A DNA stretch of 64,000 bases from Solea solea (taxonomy: Eukaryota; Chordata; Actinopteri; Pleuronectiformes; Soleidae), in contig NC_081150.1 in NCBI RefSeq assembly GCF_958295425.1, positions 3,492,001-3,556,000 on the forward strand, read 5' to 3'. Under the pieces are notes generated by a model. It ran no database searches and was not told where the DNA came from. It worked only from the letters and a program-made list of their open reading frames with translations. Below are positions 26,721 to 39,475 of this stretch, piece after piece (the first letter of the stretch is position 1; each line of letters begins with the position of its first letter). The position numbers and the translations under genes are program-made.

Positions 26721-29700
26721 GTTGCTTGACAGAGCTCGTTTTCAAGATGAAAAGCAGAAGATACAAATAATGTTACATGGTTTTGTTGATGAAGACCAAA
26801 GACAGGCAGAATAATAACTTCAAAAGTAAAGAATTAGGAAGTTATAACAATTTTATCAATTAACTTTTGTGTTTTTGTTAGTCAATGTCAGTCAGTGGCA
26901 GAGATGAGAGAACATGATGTTTTTAAATGTGGCATCTAGTCACCGACTTGTAAATCTTTGCATTTTGCTTGCATGGAAAGTGATATGAAGTTTGTTTAAA
27001 TGATTGATTAATAAACTGCTAACTATTAGATTATTCAACAAGCTGAAACCGGCTCCCAGGAGTCAGTAAATAAGGTCTGAGAAGGACATTTAATGATGTA
27101 GATTACACACGCCGACAGAATTTCTCCCAGTCACACATACTAGAGGCTGTAGGTGATGATTTGACGGGTGATAAGAGAAGATAAGACGCTTTGACAGGTG
27201 AAAAGACTGGGAGACTGTATGTGACGGCAGTCCAGGAAATAGCAGGTAGCCTAATGAGAAGGTTCTGCTATGACCTTGAACTAAAAACCTTGCAGAAACA
27301 AGAGGCCATTCAATCCTAACATATGGTCCAAATCACCAATTACTAAGGTGTGCGTCGATAGGGAGAAGATGAAGAGAGTGGTAGCTGCAGAGGGAGTCTA
27401 AATGTGGACAGACGAGGAGAGGAGGGACTTTTAGTCAACTTAGAGTAACAACCTCAGGTCAGAAGGACTTATTCAATGCAGCAGCACAATGGCTCAATGT
27501 TGCTCCCAAGCCTCATTATTACAAACAGTCAATGCGTCACAATTAACTTACATAATTTAAAACAATAAAAGTGCTACAGAGGTTTGCCTTGGGTGTAACG
27601 TCTGCTCTAATCCTCACAATCTTTAGTTCTTGGCAAATAAAAAGTTAGCATGCAACGCAAGCATATACTGAAATGTATGTACATGACTGGGGAAAACCAA
27701 GTTCCACATTACTGACGCAGATATTAAGGTACAAAATAAAAAGAACAAGCTGCTTCTTTAAAGAAGTTTGGTGTTTTTTCTTTAAAAAGGGTTCGTATAC
27801 AGAAAAAGAACAAATAAGAGGATGGGATAAATGGGGTGGATGTCGGCGATTTCCAGGATTATTTCCTTTGAGATATTTCCTCAAACCACATAAAAATGGG
27901 ACAATAATGTGTCGTCGAGGAAAAGCAAAGGCCTTCAAGCTCATTTAGTCAAATTCTAATTATATGGCATACAAGGATCTCGTGGACAACTATCAAACCC
28001 AGGTTAAACATGCATGCACCAATGACTGCTTGAATTTTCCAAACTAGTCCGTCAAATTCTGGAGGGACAAGTAAAAGGAATCTTCCCTTCAAATGCCAAA
28101 CGTCTTTTAGAACTATTCCACAGGACTGGATCAAGTCCCTGGTTTTCACGAGCAAACTGCTCCCCAAATTCCTATCTTTCCACAATTCTGTAAAATACTT
28201 TGAGCCTGTGAAGACACAAACAATCTGTTGATTCAGTGGCAGAATCCTTTTCCCCTAAGCCGCTATTTGCTTTAGCGGCGATGACTCAAGGGGAGGAATT
28301 TGAGCAATGCCGGTGTAACACAGACTCATTTCCTCTGAGTGAGAGCCATCTCCAGACAGAGAAGACATCCCTGAAGTCTGGTTTATTCCTAAGCCTCTGG
28401 CTCCACGTTAGCAAGTGTCCAGACATGTCATACACTGATGCCTCTGAGATGGGGCACATACACAGCCAGGCTAACCGTTCATTCACTCGACTGACTGCTC
28501 ATAACCAGTAGAAAAACATGTTATGACATGAAGAAGCGCTCATAAACGGAAACACTTTGAATCAGTCATAAATTGTTTTTTTTCCAGTGACCTCATCAGA
28601 CTCGTCAAGGATGAAAGCCCTTCACTCATCGCTTATTTGTTTCGACTGAATAATAAGTGGAAGCCGATCATTATCTATCAATCCAATGTTCATCAGAAAT
28701 CCACTCTCTTTGAGCGCTAAGTCAGTCCTCTTATTATTTTCAGCTGTACTTAGAAGAAAAAGACCAATCTATAGAATTCCGAAAGGCTTACCGTGTCTTT
28801 CAGTACAAATAAAAATCTTTTCAAAAAAAAAAAAGGAAGGGATCAAAGAAGCCTCCTGCCTGTGCCACTTTCATGTAGCAAATGAAAAGTGGGAAAGGCA
28901 GCTCTGCAATGGGATCTACTCAGACTCGAGCAGCCTTGACAAAACTTGTTCAATAAGGGATCAATGCCAGGAAGTGTGGAGCTTTGGTTTTACCTCATAT
29001 TTTCCAGTGGTGGGTCAATGCTATGTCATGAATTTACATGCTAAGTGTAGTTCATAGATCACTGAAGGATGCCCCGTTTCTCAAGCGCTCCAATGTCAAG
29101 GAAAAGACAAATGGAACGGACTGTGCAAGCAGATTAGTAATCTCTGTGCTCCCTGGATGTCGGCCAACAAGAAGTCTATGCCCTTTCTCCATTTGTGACT
29201 CTCTCTCTTTTTTTTCAGAGCTTCGATTTGATGCCAGATATGTTAAGTACACAGAAGCTCAATAAAGGGCAAGGCGATATTTAAAAGCTCAAAAAAAAAA
29301 AACACAAAGCCAATATCAGATGACATGGGGTTATCAACACGTGAGATCTCCAGTGATGAAAGCAGTGGTGTAGGGAGTATAAGAGTCGGGAGAGGCAACA
29401 ACAAGTCCAAAACAGGCTATGGTAATGTGGACTAAATAAATGAAATGATCGTGGGATGTTGGGGTTAAAAGGGATGAATGAACTCAAACAGTAACGTCAG
29501 CCCTCAAGAGTTAATGGAATAATTAAAAAACACACAAATTAATGATGTGGGGTAGTGTTCATCCACCCCAAAAACACACCTGCGTTGTATCTTATGTGGG
29601 AGGAATAACTCATAGTAGTGCTGCGGATATATTTTATTCATATAGAGCAATTTGGTAGAAGTAGTAGAAGATAACTGGTTTGTTAAAAACAACTCAACAA

Positions 29701-30239
29701 AACACTGACTTTAGCCACAAGGAAATGTGTCATCCAATATTACCAATAAATTAATTATTAACATGCAGTTATTTGCCAAGTCAACACTAAATGACACATC
29801 AATTTCCAGACAGCGATACCGTCTCAGAATTTGCAAACACACACACACGTGAATTCCTGGACATTGTGCCCTTACACCTTGAGAGAATCAGTCATGGAGA
29901 TCTGTCCTTTGTTTATATTTCAGTTTTTTCTTCCAGTGAAATGACAAATGGGCATTAGAGCAGGCCAGAGCACACAAGACAGGACGGCCTTTGCAGCTGT
30001 TTCTGTGTGCCTTACCATCGTCAGTGTTTGTGTTCCCAGGAGAGGTGGACAAAGCGCTTCCAGGTCGCCCACTAACCTGCCTTCTCATTACCAAAGGTCA
30101 CCCGCGCTGGAACACAATGCTGACCCCTCATGCCAAAGGTTACTTGGAGAAGAAGCACAGTGGCGAGGGAGGGAGGGATTAGGAGGAAAGAGAGGAGGGG
30201 GAGATGAGCAAGAGTTAAGATGACAAACAATCCTCCTGT
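26721..30239. other. no gene seen; some complex patches
   Basis: Intergenic. 28230-28520 and 28690-29260 are repeat-free and open on one or both strands (for example 28686-29057), without recognisable protein families. They could be conserved non-coding DNA. Confidence 0.4.
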
Positions 30240-30500
30240 CCCTCTCTCTCCTCAAATTAATTTAACCTCGCCTTTCATATTAGGACCACTGCTTCTTCCA
30301 GGATTTAAAGACAAATAGACTTTCTTGAGGCAATTCTTTCAGCCACAACGAGGAAATTATAAAATTTTAAATATGCAAATGGAGCCCTTTTAAGGCTCTA
30401 ATGTGAGCGTTATTTCGATGACTCTCCCTGTGTCCAGGTTAAGTGTTTAGCATTTGGCACAGGCTGGGGTGAATGCCTATAGATGGCATGACTCTCAGAT
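30240..30500. promoter_or_regulatory. candidate conserved non-coding element
   Basis: This repeat-free, complex AT-rich stretch carries homeodomain-type TTAATTTAA (about 30255) and a perfect octamer ATGCAAAT (30373-30380). It has no reading frame. This is the look of a vertebrate developmental enhancer, but conservation cannot be tested here. Confidence 0.3.
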
Positions 30501-30639
30501 CACTGCAAAGCTCATTAGCTCCGGCCCGCTGTTGCATTCACTCAAACTAGACCAAAGACGTGATCGGGTGGAAATTCAAAGAGTGCAGGAGGAGGGAGGA
30601 GGGAGGTGGGGGGGGCGGGTGAAGGAACAGATATGTTTC

Positions 30640-31440
30640 CTTGGATAAGCCCGAGCCTAAAAATGACTTCCTGTATTTAGCCTGAAAAACAAAACAGAAA
30701 GGCGAGGCTGCGGACAATGGTGCGAACGCAAGTACTATCCAAGAGGACGCGGTGTAATCCATCATTATGGTTACATACGGTCGACACGAGGACGATGGGG
30801 TCGGGTGAATTGTAGGGGTTTACAACATCTGGATCTTATAATACATGCCTCTGGAGTTTCTGACAGTCTTCCTCTCCCCCCTCCCCCCCCTCGGGCCATC
30901 GATGGCTGCTTCCTCCCCCCGCTTGTTTGCGTCTTCCTCCCTCCCATTCCTCCATCGTCCATACTTTACCCCTGTCCTTCAGGGTCATGTGAAAATTCCC
31001 AATTACCAGAAACACGAGAACTGCAAACATATTGTAGTTGGAATATGGAAAACGCAGACGCTCACACAGAGGGCCATGCGATATGTGACTGAATGCGTCA
31101 GCAGGTCGTAAAAGCCCCACCACCCCCCCTTCAAGATCAATGTCATTATGAAATCTTCACGTGGAGGACTTTCCGGACTGGGTAGCAACCGGCGACTGGA
31201 GTAGGAGGAGGAGGGTGCTGCCAGCATTATGTTCCTCCCAAAAGAGAGTCCTTTTAACCCAACAAGTGGAAAACAAGCAAGGTCTCCCAGCTGCCTTCCA
31301 TCAGTAGCTATAATAGACAAAGGAAAAGAAAGACAGGGCGAAAGAAAAGAGGTTTGTAACACCTGCAGCAGGGTGCCAGCAAACATTCCTCTTTCCTCCA
31401 GCCTCGTGATGCACTCTATAAATCCTTGTGATTAGCTACA
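30640..31440. promoter_or_regulatory. candidate conserved non-coding block
   Basis: Non-repetitive, medium-GC sequence with overlapping, weakly open frames on both strands (30805-31386) and no convincing splice sites. Frames open on both strands at once suggest few stop trinucleotides and not a gene. Possible regulatory block. Confidence 0.2.
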
Positions 31441-33854
31441 GTAGCGGGCCCAAGTGCCACTTAAATCAAACCCCTCAGGGGAAGTTGTTGTGACCTCCAA
31501 GCTTAGAAAATGTAATTCAGACCCAAGTCATTTGTGCAAAAACAGAGCTGGTTCTGTTTCTCTAATAAGAGGAGACGTGATGGACGTGTATTAGAAGAAA
31601 AAGTGAGCGTGACATCAGGTTTGCACGCATTTTTGAAGGATTCATGCTAAAGTAGGAGAATAAACTGCTGGTTATTAGAGCTACTAAATAAATTTCAATA
31701 TACTTTAGTATTGTGGGAAGAGGTCAACTGATTAAATGTTGTGAGGCCAATTTGCACTTCATTTTCCTCTGTTTTATGTCCGCTCGTCCAAAACGCTATC
31801 TCCGTCTCTACCCTACATACCTCCATGCAGCTTTTGCGCGTTGGTACTTCTCTAGAGTGCTGAGTGCCAATTTGCAGGCATCAACAAACAATGGAGACAT
31901 GAAGAGGGTATTTTATTGTGCTTTATCCGAAATAGATAGAACAGCCAGTGGAATTTAAAACCATTGAATGTAAGTTGTCCCATTAACGGGGAATTTTATT
32001 CATGGTGTTGCAGATGATGACAAGTGGCATTTTCTATATTTCCATATGTCTGCCACGACCTTTGCCAGATAGCCACTGGAATTAAACATGCATGCGTCTT
32101 TTTGCAACTATAAGCCAATTTATCTACGTCAAGCTGACATTTTACAACTTTTCAGCATCATATAATGACCAAAGCCTCAGCTGCCTCCACCTGAGATGTA
32201 GAAATACAGATCACAGCTCTGAACGAAGAATCCACAACTATGGTTGATACCTGCTAGTAGCACACCTATAGCACAATTTATGGTTCATTTACGGTTGTTT
32301 ATACGTCATTTTCTGCTGGTGATTAATAACAAAAACAACTGTTTAAAAACTCCATTAAAAGAAATGATGCAGACCATTGACCACGACCACAGTGTGTTAA
32401 GCTTAGAGGTGCATTCAAACGCAAATGCAGTCTAGGTCACTTGAGTATGGAAATATACTTGAAACTTATTTTATGTTGTAATGAATACTGTTTTTACAAA
32501 TTTTCTTGGAATATATTTTTTCATTTCTGATCTTCATCCTTGGGGAATGGAAGAAGAAGAAGGAGGCTGTCCTCCAATAAATCAGGCTTGGAGCTATCAT
32601 TATTGTATCTCTTAAAAATCCACTATCTGTCGACCTCTGTTGTGGGAGTACACAGATGTGTACGCAGGAACAAAGCCAATGTTTTCATAAAGATCATGAG
32701 AAAACCACCTCAGTGGTGTCTGCTTTTGCTCTGAAATCATAATCTGTGCTTAACCATTTTCACGTTTTCAGAGTGTCTCCCACTGGACAGTGTACCCTAA
32801 AAGTGGCAGCGAAGATGGGAATGGGATTTTACACTGTAAGGCAGGCTGAGAGAGCGTCACTTTTAAATAAATAGCCCTTTGCATGACGTGCTGGGATAAT
32901 AATGACATTAACCTGAACCACATTTACTCACTAAATTAGGAGGAGAGTGAACCCAGGGACAAAAACCTCCACAAATCACAATTAAGTCGACTAAATGAAG
33001 CAGCAGGCCTGACACAAACACACAGTCAACACAGGTCTATAAACCTGCTGCGCTTACGGTAACACAAGGGATGGCACAGCTCAGGTCAAAGCTGCCAGAG
33101 TATTGTTGACAGCTGAAAGAGACCAGACCCAAGTCTACTGTGGGGCTCGTAAGAAAGCAAGTATTTCTATGTATAATCTGTCAGTATGACAACATTCCAG
33201 CATCATAAACTAAGCACTATACTTAAACCTCCCATATATTTTGCATTAACATTTTTGTAACCTTTTCCCTGTGATTATAGACTTAAGAATACATATAAAC
33301 AGAACAGAATAGGGATGAGACGATGCGATATTTAAGATCGCGTGTGATAACATCCAAAAATCCTTAACCTGTGCCATAGGTCACAGATTCACAGCCATTC
33401 CTATTTAAGATCAAGTGCTAAAGTCTTGTTCCGAAACAGTGCAAATAAGTTTATCAATGTAAGTTTGACAGTTTGCAGGATTCTCTGTTTGTTTCTTGTT
33501 TGATATACAGTATAAAGTCAATTATATGCAATGTTTTATCAATGGAAATGTACTACTAGTTTATTGCATTTGATGTGAGAAATGCAACATTGGAAATAGT
33601 GCAAACAAGTAAGGTTGGGAGACACTGATCTCATATATACTTATCGTGCGCTTCAATCGCCAATCCTCATAGCGATTTAAAACATGCTATGATTTTCAAG
33701 TAACACGGAACTATAACAATGCAAGGAGCGTGTCAAAAAAGTCAAATGACTGGAGTAATTTTCAAACTTATGAATATGACCCCCTGCAAGATGCAGGAAA
33801 GAGATAAGAAAGAATACCAGCATATCACAAATGTACAGGGTTTGGCAAATAATC
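31441..33854. other. no gene seen
   Basis: Intergenic. 33305-33700 has features of a decayed repeat (GATGCGATATTTAAGATCG, GCAATGTTTTATCAATGG). Confidence 0.45.
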
Positions 33855-34155
33855 AATCAACTGATCAGTAATTCTCACTGAAGCTTCAGGAATTTTTTTA
33901 TTGTCACTGTGGATTACTTTTTCCAATTAATCAATGTTCGGTCTAAAAATGAAACTACAATTGCAACATCCTCAAACATCTTCTTTTCTCCAGAAACGTT
34001 CTTTTTCTTTTGCATTCAAGACAAGTAACCACCAAATATTCACATGTAAGAGGAGGAAAAATCTGGGGATTTGTTTTGATCCAACACTCAACAACCAGTA
34101 ATCATAGTTGTTGACAATAAAATTAGCTATCAATGAATCACTGTGGCCCTACTTC
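33855..34155. repeat. AGGGCTGCAA element, decayed copy
   Basis: Contains AATTAATCAATGTTCGGTC, CCTCAAACATCTTCTTTTCTCC and CCAAATATTCACATGTAAGA, diverged forms of the element interior. It ends GGCCCTA. Confidence 0.45.
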
Positions 34156-35521
34156 AGCTTCCCCAAAAGACTAATTATTGATTATTGTATGTTTTGATGA
34201 AACACAAGACAACGATCAATGCAAGTACCCATTTCTCATATGACTATATAATAAGCTAAATGCAGCTTCGATAATGCTTTATAATCTTCTCCTATATTAA
34301 GGATAAGTTATTGATATATTCACTATTAGAAAGAAAAGGGAGCAATCACTGGACCTTCATCTCAAACACACAAAAACATCACTGACAGATGAGGAAGTAT
34401 GCATTTACACACAACAACTGCAACTAGAGGCACCAAGGACAGCTACACAACTGTGCATTCATTCACGCACACAGACACACACAGTCTGCAGTCAAACACT
34501 GCAAAGTCAAATGCTCTGAGTTGGCCTTGACAGCTGAGGACATCCTGTGAGAGGACTCGCGCCTGTGCTGGCAGCCAGGGACGATCAAGAGTGGAGTCCT
34601 TCAGGATGACGCAAGACTTGCACATCCTTGCCAAGAGTTGTGCATATATATCTGCACATGTATGGACTGATGTGATGCTTTTAGGAGGGGGGGGGGGCTA
34701 TCTGGCTCCAAACCCCCATGTCCATATGGGCCTTGGTGTCTACAGAAGAAAGGAAAACAACTGACTGGAGATGGTGGATGATAGCCCCACAGAGATGGAT
34801 TCACTTGAAACTGCAAATGTGCAACTGTTCTATGTATTATAAACATTAAACACGCCTCTCTTTTAAGTGATTACATTGGATATAAACACGGCACAGCACA
34901 GAGGAAATCAGACTATTTATTTGTCCAGTAAAGGCAGAAAATTGGAGAAACGAAAGATCTTTAAAATCTACAGACAAGACACAGGTGTGTCGAGGGTGTG
35001 TAGTGAAAATGCTAAATGCCAAATATTGCCATTTCTGTAAAGGGTTCTGTAGCGGGTTGATAAAACTGGTGTGAAATACAGTAACATACATCCACAACGG
35101 TCCTTCTGCTTCAAATCCAAATATTGGCCTCCATATCCTCAGCGACATTCCCTGGCATTTATGAAGTCTAGTTTATTTTAACGATTTCCTAAGTTGGATT
35201 CAACACAAAAAAAATCCATATTAGGGCTCCTAATACAGTGACTTATTTTGACTGATTGTTTTTGTCTTATTTCAAAGTAATCACAGATGGGATTTGGGGC
35301 CGTTGGTCACATTAAAAAATATGAAACAAGAGTGTTTCCTGTTAGAGCGTGGCGGCCCACCATATTCTAATTTGTCAGTTTCATTATTATTTAACAGCAA
35401 AGAAAAATACACTTCACATTACATACAGTAAGGCCTATCTTAATTTTTTCTCCTAGAGTTTTTATAGCAGTGTTTGCAGTGCTGAATGCCTCAAGCTTGT
35501 GCTACTATCAATAAGAGCATT
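34156..35521. other. no gene seen
   Basis: Intergenic; a 13-G run lies at about 34686-34698. Confidence 0.5.
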
Positions 35522-35625
35522 AAGGCTGCAACAATTAATTGATTAAAAATCTATTCAGTAATTGTAAAATAACTATTAAACCATAGCCAACTATTTTGAT
35601 AAGCAAATAATTGGTTTAAATTAGG
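35522..35625 (+). repeat. AGGGCTGCAA element, fragment
   Basis: AAGGCTGCAACAATTAATTG followed by AGCCAACTATTTTGATAAGC. Confidence 0.5.
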
Positions 35626-35631
35626 TTTAAT

Positions 35632-35790
35632 AGGTTTGGTTCGGTACTATTTTTTTTGTATTTCCATTATGAAGAGTACCACCATAACCAGCCCCAACCA
35701 TTCCATTTTTGGCACCCTTCCGTGGGGGACATGAGTAAAATGGTATGATACGGTCTGGGTGGAGCTAGACCGGTTCCGACACCTTGGTTA
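35632..35790. repeat. TGTGTTTCCA MITE family, fragment
   Basis: Contains GTATTTCCATTATGAAGAGT, CCAGCCCCAACCATTCCATT and GGTGGAGCTAGACCGGTTCC, shared with the copies at 37.3 and 50.3 kb. Confidence 0.55.
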
Positions 35791-37096
35791 TCATCATATT
35801 CAAGGACTTTTCAAGGACTTTCCAGGACCTAATGTGCTGACCCAGCTTAAGATGGGGAGGAAACGTTGCCCTCTGCATCTGGCCAAGTGATTGTCCTTGG
35901 GATCTTGGTCAAAGTCAATCTTTGCAATTTTCTTTGAAGCAATCGTTTGCGTCATAACAAACGAGGGCACATCGTTGAGAGACATTTACTTAAATATCAA
36001 CTGAACTTCTTTCTCGCACAAAATTCAAGCACTTTTAATGACACATGAGAGATTTTCTAAACTTTCAAGGGCCATGACGTGTTTTTAATTTCAAATTCAC
36101 AAACTTTCAAGGATTTCAAGGACCCGTGGGAACCCTGGTGTGTGCACACACCATGGATGAAATGAATTCTGTGGGAAACACTGTAATATAATCGAGACTT
36201 AAGCTCATAATCCACTATAGGTCTAAATGTAAAACAGGGAATAAGAGGATACATTTTATGGAGGCTGAAGCTCAGGCCTGTGTTTTTGAAGTAGCTCTAT
36301 ACATCTAGCCTCTATACAATCATGCAGTGTGGACCACAGAGACCATATAGCAGGGACTGAGGGGTTGCCAAAACTCGAGTAAGTAAGTGCCACTAGAAAA
36401 TATACCGGCAGACTGAAGCCAGGCTGGGCAGCTCTGCCAGAACCTCAGCTTACCACAATCGCACAGCCCAACACTGGCCACAGTCACAGTGAGGAGCTCA
36501 AAAACTCTACTCTCAGAGCTGGAGCATCTACCAGGAAACCAAAACTACACAAAAAGTACACTTCAGAGAAACTATACTAGAAACGGATTTTTTAAAGTGC
36601 TGTTATGGGTCTCTCTTCAATCTACACCAGCATAACGCTCCACAGGACGCCGCCAAGTAAATGCAAGCCAAATGTAGCTGTAGTTCATTTCTGTTGACAT
36701 ATATGGGTGTGTAGATGTATGACTGTGTGTATCTATGTATATATGTATGTACCACATGTGAGCGGTTTGCATGCAGGTGTGTGTGCACATAACTTTATCA
36801 AAGAGGCACGCAGCCGAGCGAGCATGTTCTTTCCCGGCTGGAATCCACATGACAAAAGGGGAAAGTCGTTGGCTGACAAAGGAGAAAAATCTAGTTCCTC
36901 TGTAGGAGGCTAAAAAGTGAACGCATAAAACAAAAACAGAAATTAATCTTTATGTTAGCAACAGTTAACACGATGAAATTTTGATTTACAGTGAAGGGGA
37001 CAGGGGGGGGTGCATGCTGCTCCCTTAATGTGGAAAAGAAGGGGAAAGAAAGGAGCTCAATGCAAGATAATATCAAGATATAATGGTTGACTAGGG

Positions 37097-37130
37097 GGAA
37101 GGGAAAGGAAAGGAAAGGAAAGGAAAAGAA
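37097..37130. repeat. (GGAAA)n microsatellite
   Basis: Tandem GGAAA units in a purine-rich stretch. Confidence 0.85.
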
Positions 37131-37257
37131 AGATATGAAGGATGAAGATAAATAGGGGGAGAGAGAGGGAGGTGCATTAAATTGCTCTGTGTAGAAGGAG
37201 CTCCACAGTCTGCCTTAAGCCCTGTTATCACCAAAGCCATGTTTCAGCTCATATTTC

Positions 37258-38092
37258 TTTGCATTTCCAGTAGGAATAGTACCAACATATCTGGCCCCAA
37301 CTGTTCCATTCTTTGGCACCACAAGTGAAATGGTATGGTACAGACAAGGTGGAGCTAGACCGGCTTACCGGATGACTCCTTTGCGATCGTACCATGACGG
37401 AAACACAGCACAAGTGGTAGTTTGGTACAGTCTGGTTCAGTTTGGTAAGTAATCATCAGAGTGGTGCATCTCCGAAAGCAGACGTCTCAAACTTGAGGCC
37501 CTCCAATCAATTTCATGCTGCCCACCACTTAATATCAGTCTATTTTGAAATTCTAAGAAAGTACGTCACAAATATCATCATTGTCACAACATCATTTTAA
37601 ACTTCTATCACATGCCTTATTGTACAGTCGCTCTTTTGTTTGTTTTAGTTCACTTGACCGGCCCCCAATTGACCCAACAAGATGTTCAGTGGCTCCCCTG
37701 GTCAGTTGAGTTGGAGACCCCTGTGTTAAAGGGAGGAGCTAGACACGCTGCAGGTGATTGGTCAACAGAGAAGTGTCACTTCTGTGCAACAGTAGGGCAA
37801 AATCAAGGCTGCAACTCTTCTCTCAAACAAAGCTCGTCTTCCCCCTGTGAAAAACAGCCACATGACAAAGAAGAGAGAGCACAAAATGTTGGATGCCCTC
37901 CAACGTTACTCTCCATTTTGTCACAGTCCTCTTCTTTGTCGAATTCATTGGCAGGTTACACTGTGTCATGCTGGTATCATGTCACGCTTTTTCGTTGCTG
38001 ACGCAGCTCTTGCCCTCAGGCTCACACACACCCGGCAGTGGAAACACAAGCCAGATCAGGGTTTAGCGTCGCAAACCGAACCGTGGAAAGAA
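37258..38092. mobile_element. longer hAT-like non-autonomous element, interrupted
   Basis: The left part (TTTCCAGTAGGAATAGTACC, GGCCCCAACTGTTCCATTC, GGTGGAGCTAGACCGGC) belongs to the TGTGTTTCCA family. After a 246-bp foreign insert, the sequence resumes with GGGAGGAGCTAGACACGCTG, GTGATTGGTCAACAGAGAAG and ACACCCGGCAGTGGAAACAC. It ends near CGAACCGTGGAAAG. I recognise these blocks as one percomorph repeat. Confidence 0.5.
37481..37726 (-). mobile_element. GGGGTCTCAAAC element nested in another repeat
   Basis: The left end GACGTCTCAAACTTGAGG and right end GTTGAGTTGGAGACCCCTG are inverted copies of the CAGGGGTCTCAAACTC end. The interior has ACTTGACCGGCCCCCAATTG. A second copy lies at 56177-56512. 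Confidence 0.6.
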
Positions 38093-38463
38093 AAAAATGT
38101 TTATGACTGGGCTCTTCAACAAGTGGAACAGAAGAAAGTAACTGGGGTTTTTGTCAATTCTCTCTCACGCCATCTGTACATTTCTGTCCACCTCTGCACT
38201 CAGACCCCAACATCAAGCCCTCCAGGGTCAGCAAGCACCTTGGACCTGGGCCAAGACTGCTCTCTTTCTCCATCCCTGCCTTCCTCCGCTACTCCATGAG
38301 AGCACCTCCCCACCAGAATAAGCCCTCCCTGGTTTGTGTCAGTCTAATGAACAGATTCCTGACTGCTGTACGGACAGAGAGCAGATGGAACTCTGGGCTG
38401 ATTTACAGCACACAGCACATGGAGAGAGAGAAGATGAAGGAGGGAAGAGGGCAGTAATGTTAC

Positions 38464-38480
38464 GGGGGGGGGGGGGGGGG
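38464..38480. repeat. (G)17 run
   Basis: Seventeen consecutive G residues. Confidence 0.95.
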
Positions 38481-38844
38481 TTAAAAACTCTAAAAATGTT
38501 CTGCTGGCCGGTAAACCCAAAATATGCCTCACATTTGCACATTTTTCCCATTTATCTCTTATTGAATTAAGGCCTCAGACTCCTGGACGCCTTTAGGGAG
38601 AAAATAGCAGAGGACGAAGAGTAGGACAAAGTGCGAGAGAGAGACAAAAAGCACTTAATCTGTGAAGATGATGGGTCATATACAGTGTAATGTTGATGGT
38701 TGCAGGGGTGTTGCCCATTAGATCTTCATGCCGCATAATACTTCCTATAGTTTCAGCTTCTCATGTGATTACTATTCTTGGTCTCTTTCCACTTCTGTGA
38801 CAATAAACTGAATATCCTTGTGTAATATGATTTAGGAAAGCACG

Positions 38845-39165
38845 ATTTTTTGCCGATATCCAATATGCTGGTATATCAGGAGTGCTTGGGCCGATAACCA
38901 ATATTGTTATATATCAGTTTTTCCCTGCGCCTATTTAGTCTCTTTCTACTCATGTTGCAGCAGATGTAGATATACATTTTCTTAATAGAGCTAAATAAAT
39001 AAACATAAAAACAATAATAGCTATAGAGGGCACGAGCATAGGAGGAGGTAGCAGCCTATTGAGCCTACTGTTGTAGTCAAATTGATCTTGGTGTGTTTGC
39101 TGATATCTGATAATATATTTTAAAATCAATATCTGCTTATATCGATATTGTGTTACATCATGTTG
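38845..39165. repeat. teleost GCCGATATCC-type repeat
   Basis: It opens TTTTTTGCCGATATCCAATA and GGGCCGATAACCAATATTG and closes GATATCTGATAATATATTT, AATATCTGCTTATATCGATA. This is a familiar dispersed fish repeat, diverged. Confidence 0.55.
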
Positions 39166-39229
39166 AGAGACATTTTTTGTTGTTGCTTTTGTTGTTTCTT
39201 TGTTATTGTGTGACAAAGAAAGCAGGAAA

Positions 39230-39475
39230 ATTTAAATAAGTTTGGTTTGTTGACAATACAAGACATTAAAGAACATTATGGCTTTTAGGGTTAGGTTTAG
39301 AGACACTGATCATCATTTTATAGCATCTTTTTGACATTTTATGGACCAAACAAATAACTGAAGATTAATTGATATTAGTTCATTAACAAGCCTATATATG
39401 CAAATTAAAGTTAATCAGGGTAAACAAATTAGACAAGACAATGATTATGATCATAACTGATTAATCAACAAGGGC
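39230..39475 (-). repeat. AGGGCTGCAA element, decayed reverse fragment
   Basis: AATACAAGACATTAAAGAAC, GAGACACTGATCATCATTTT and TTTATGGACCAAACAAATAA are diverged reverse-strand interior pieces. Confidence 0.45.

Noticed and set aside
28789..28850. Minus-strand GTAAGC donor with a 25-bp upstream block after a poly-T tract
   Set aside because: Too short and AT-rich to support as an exon.
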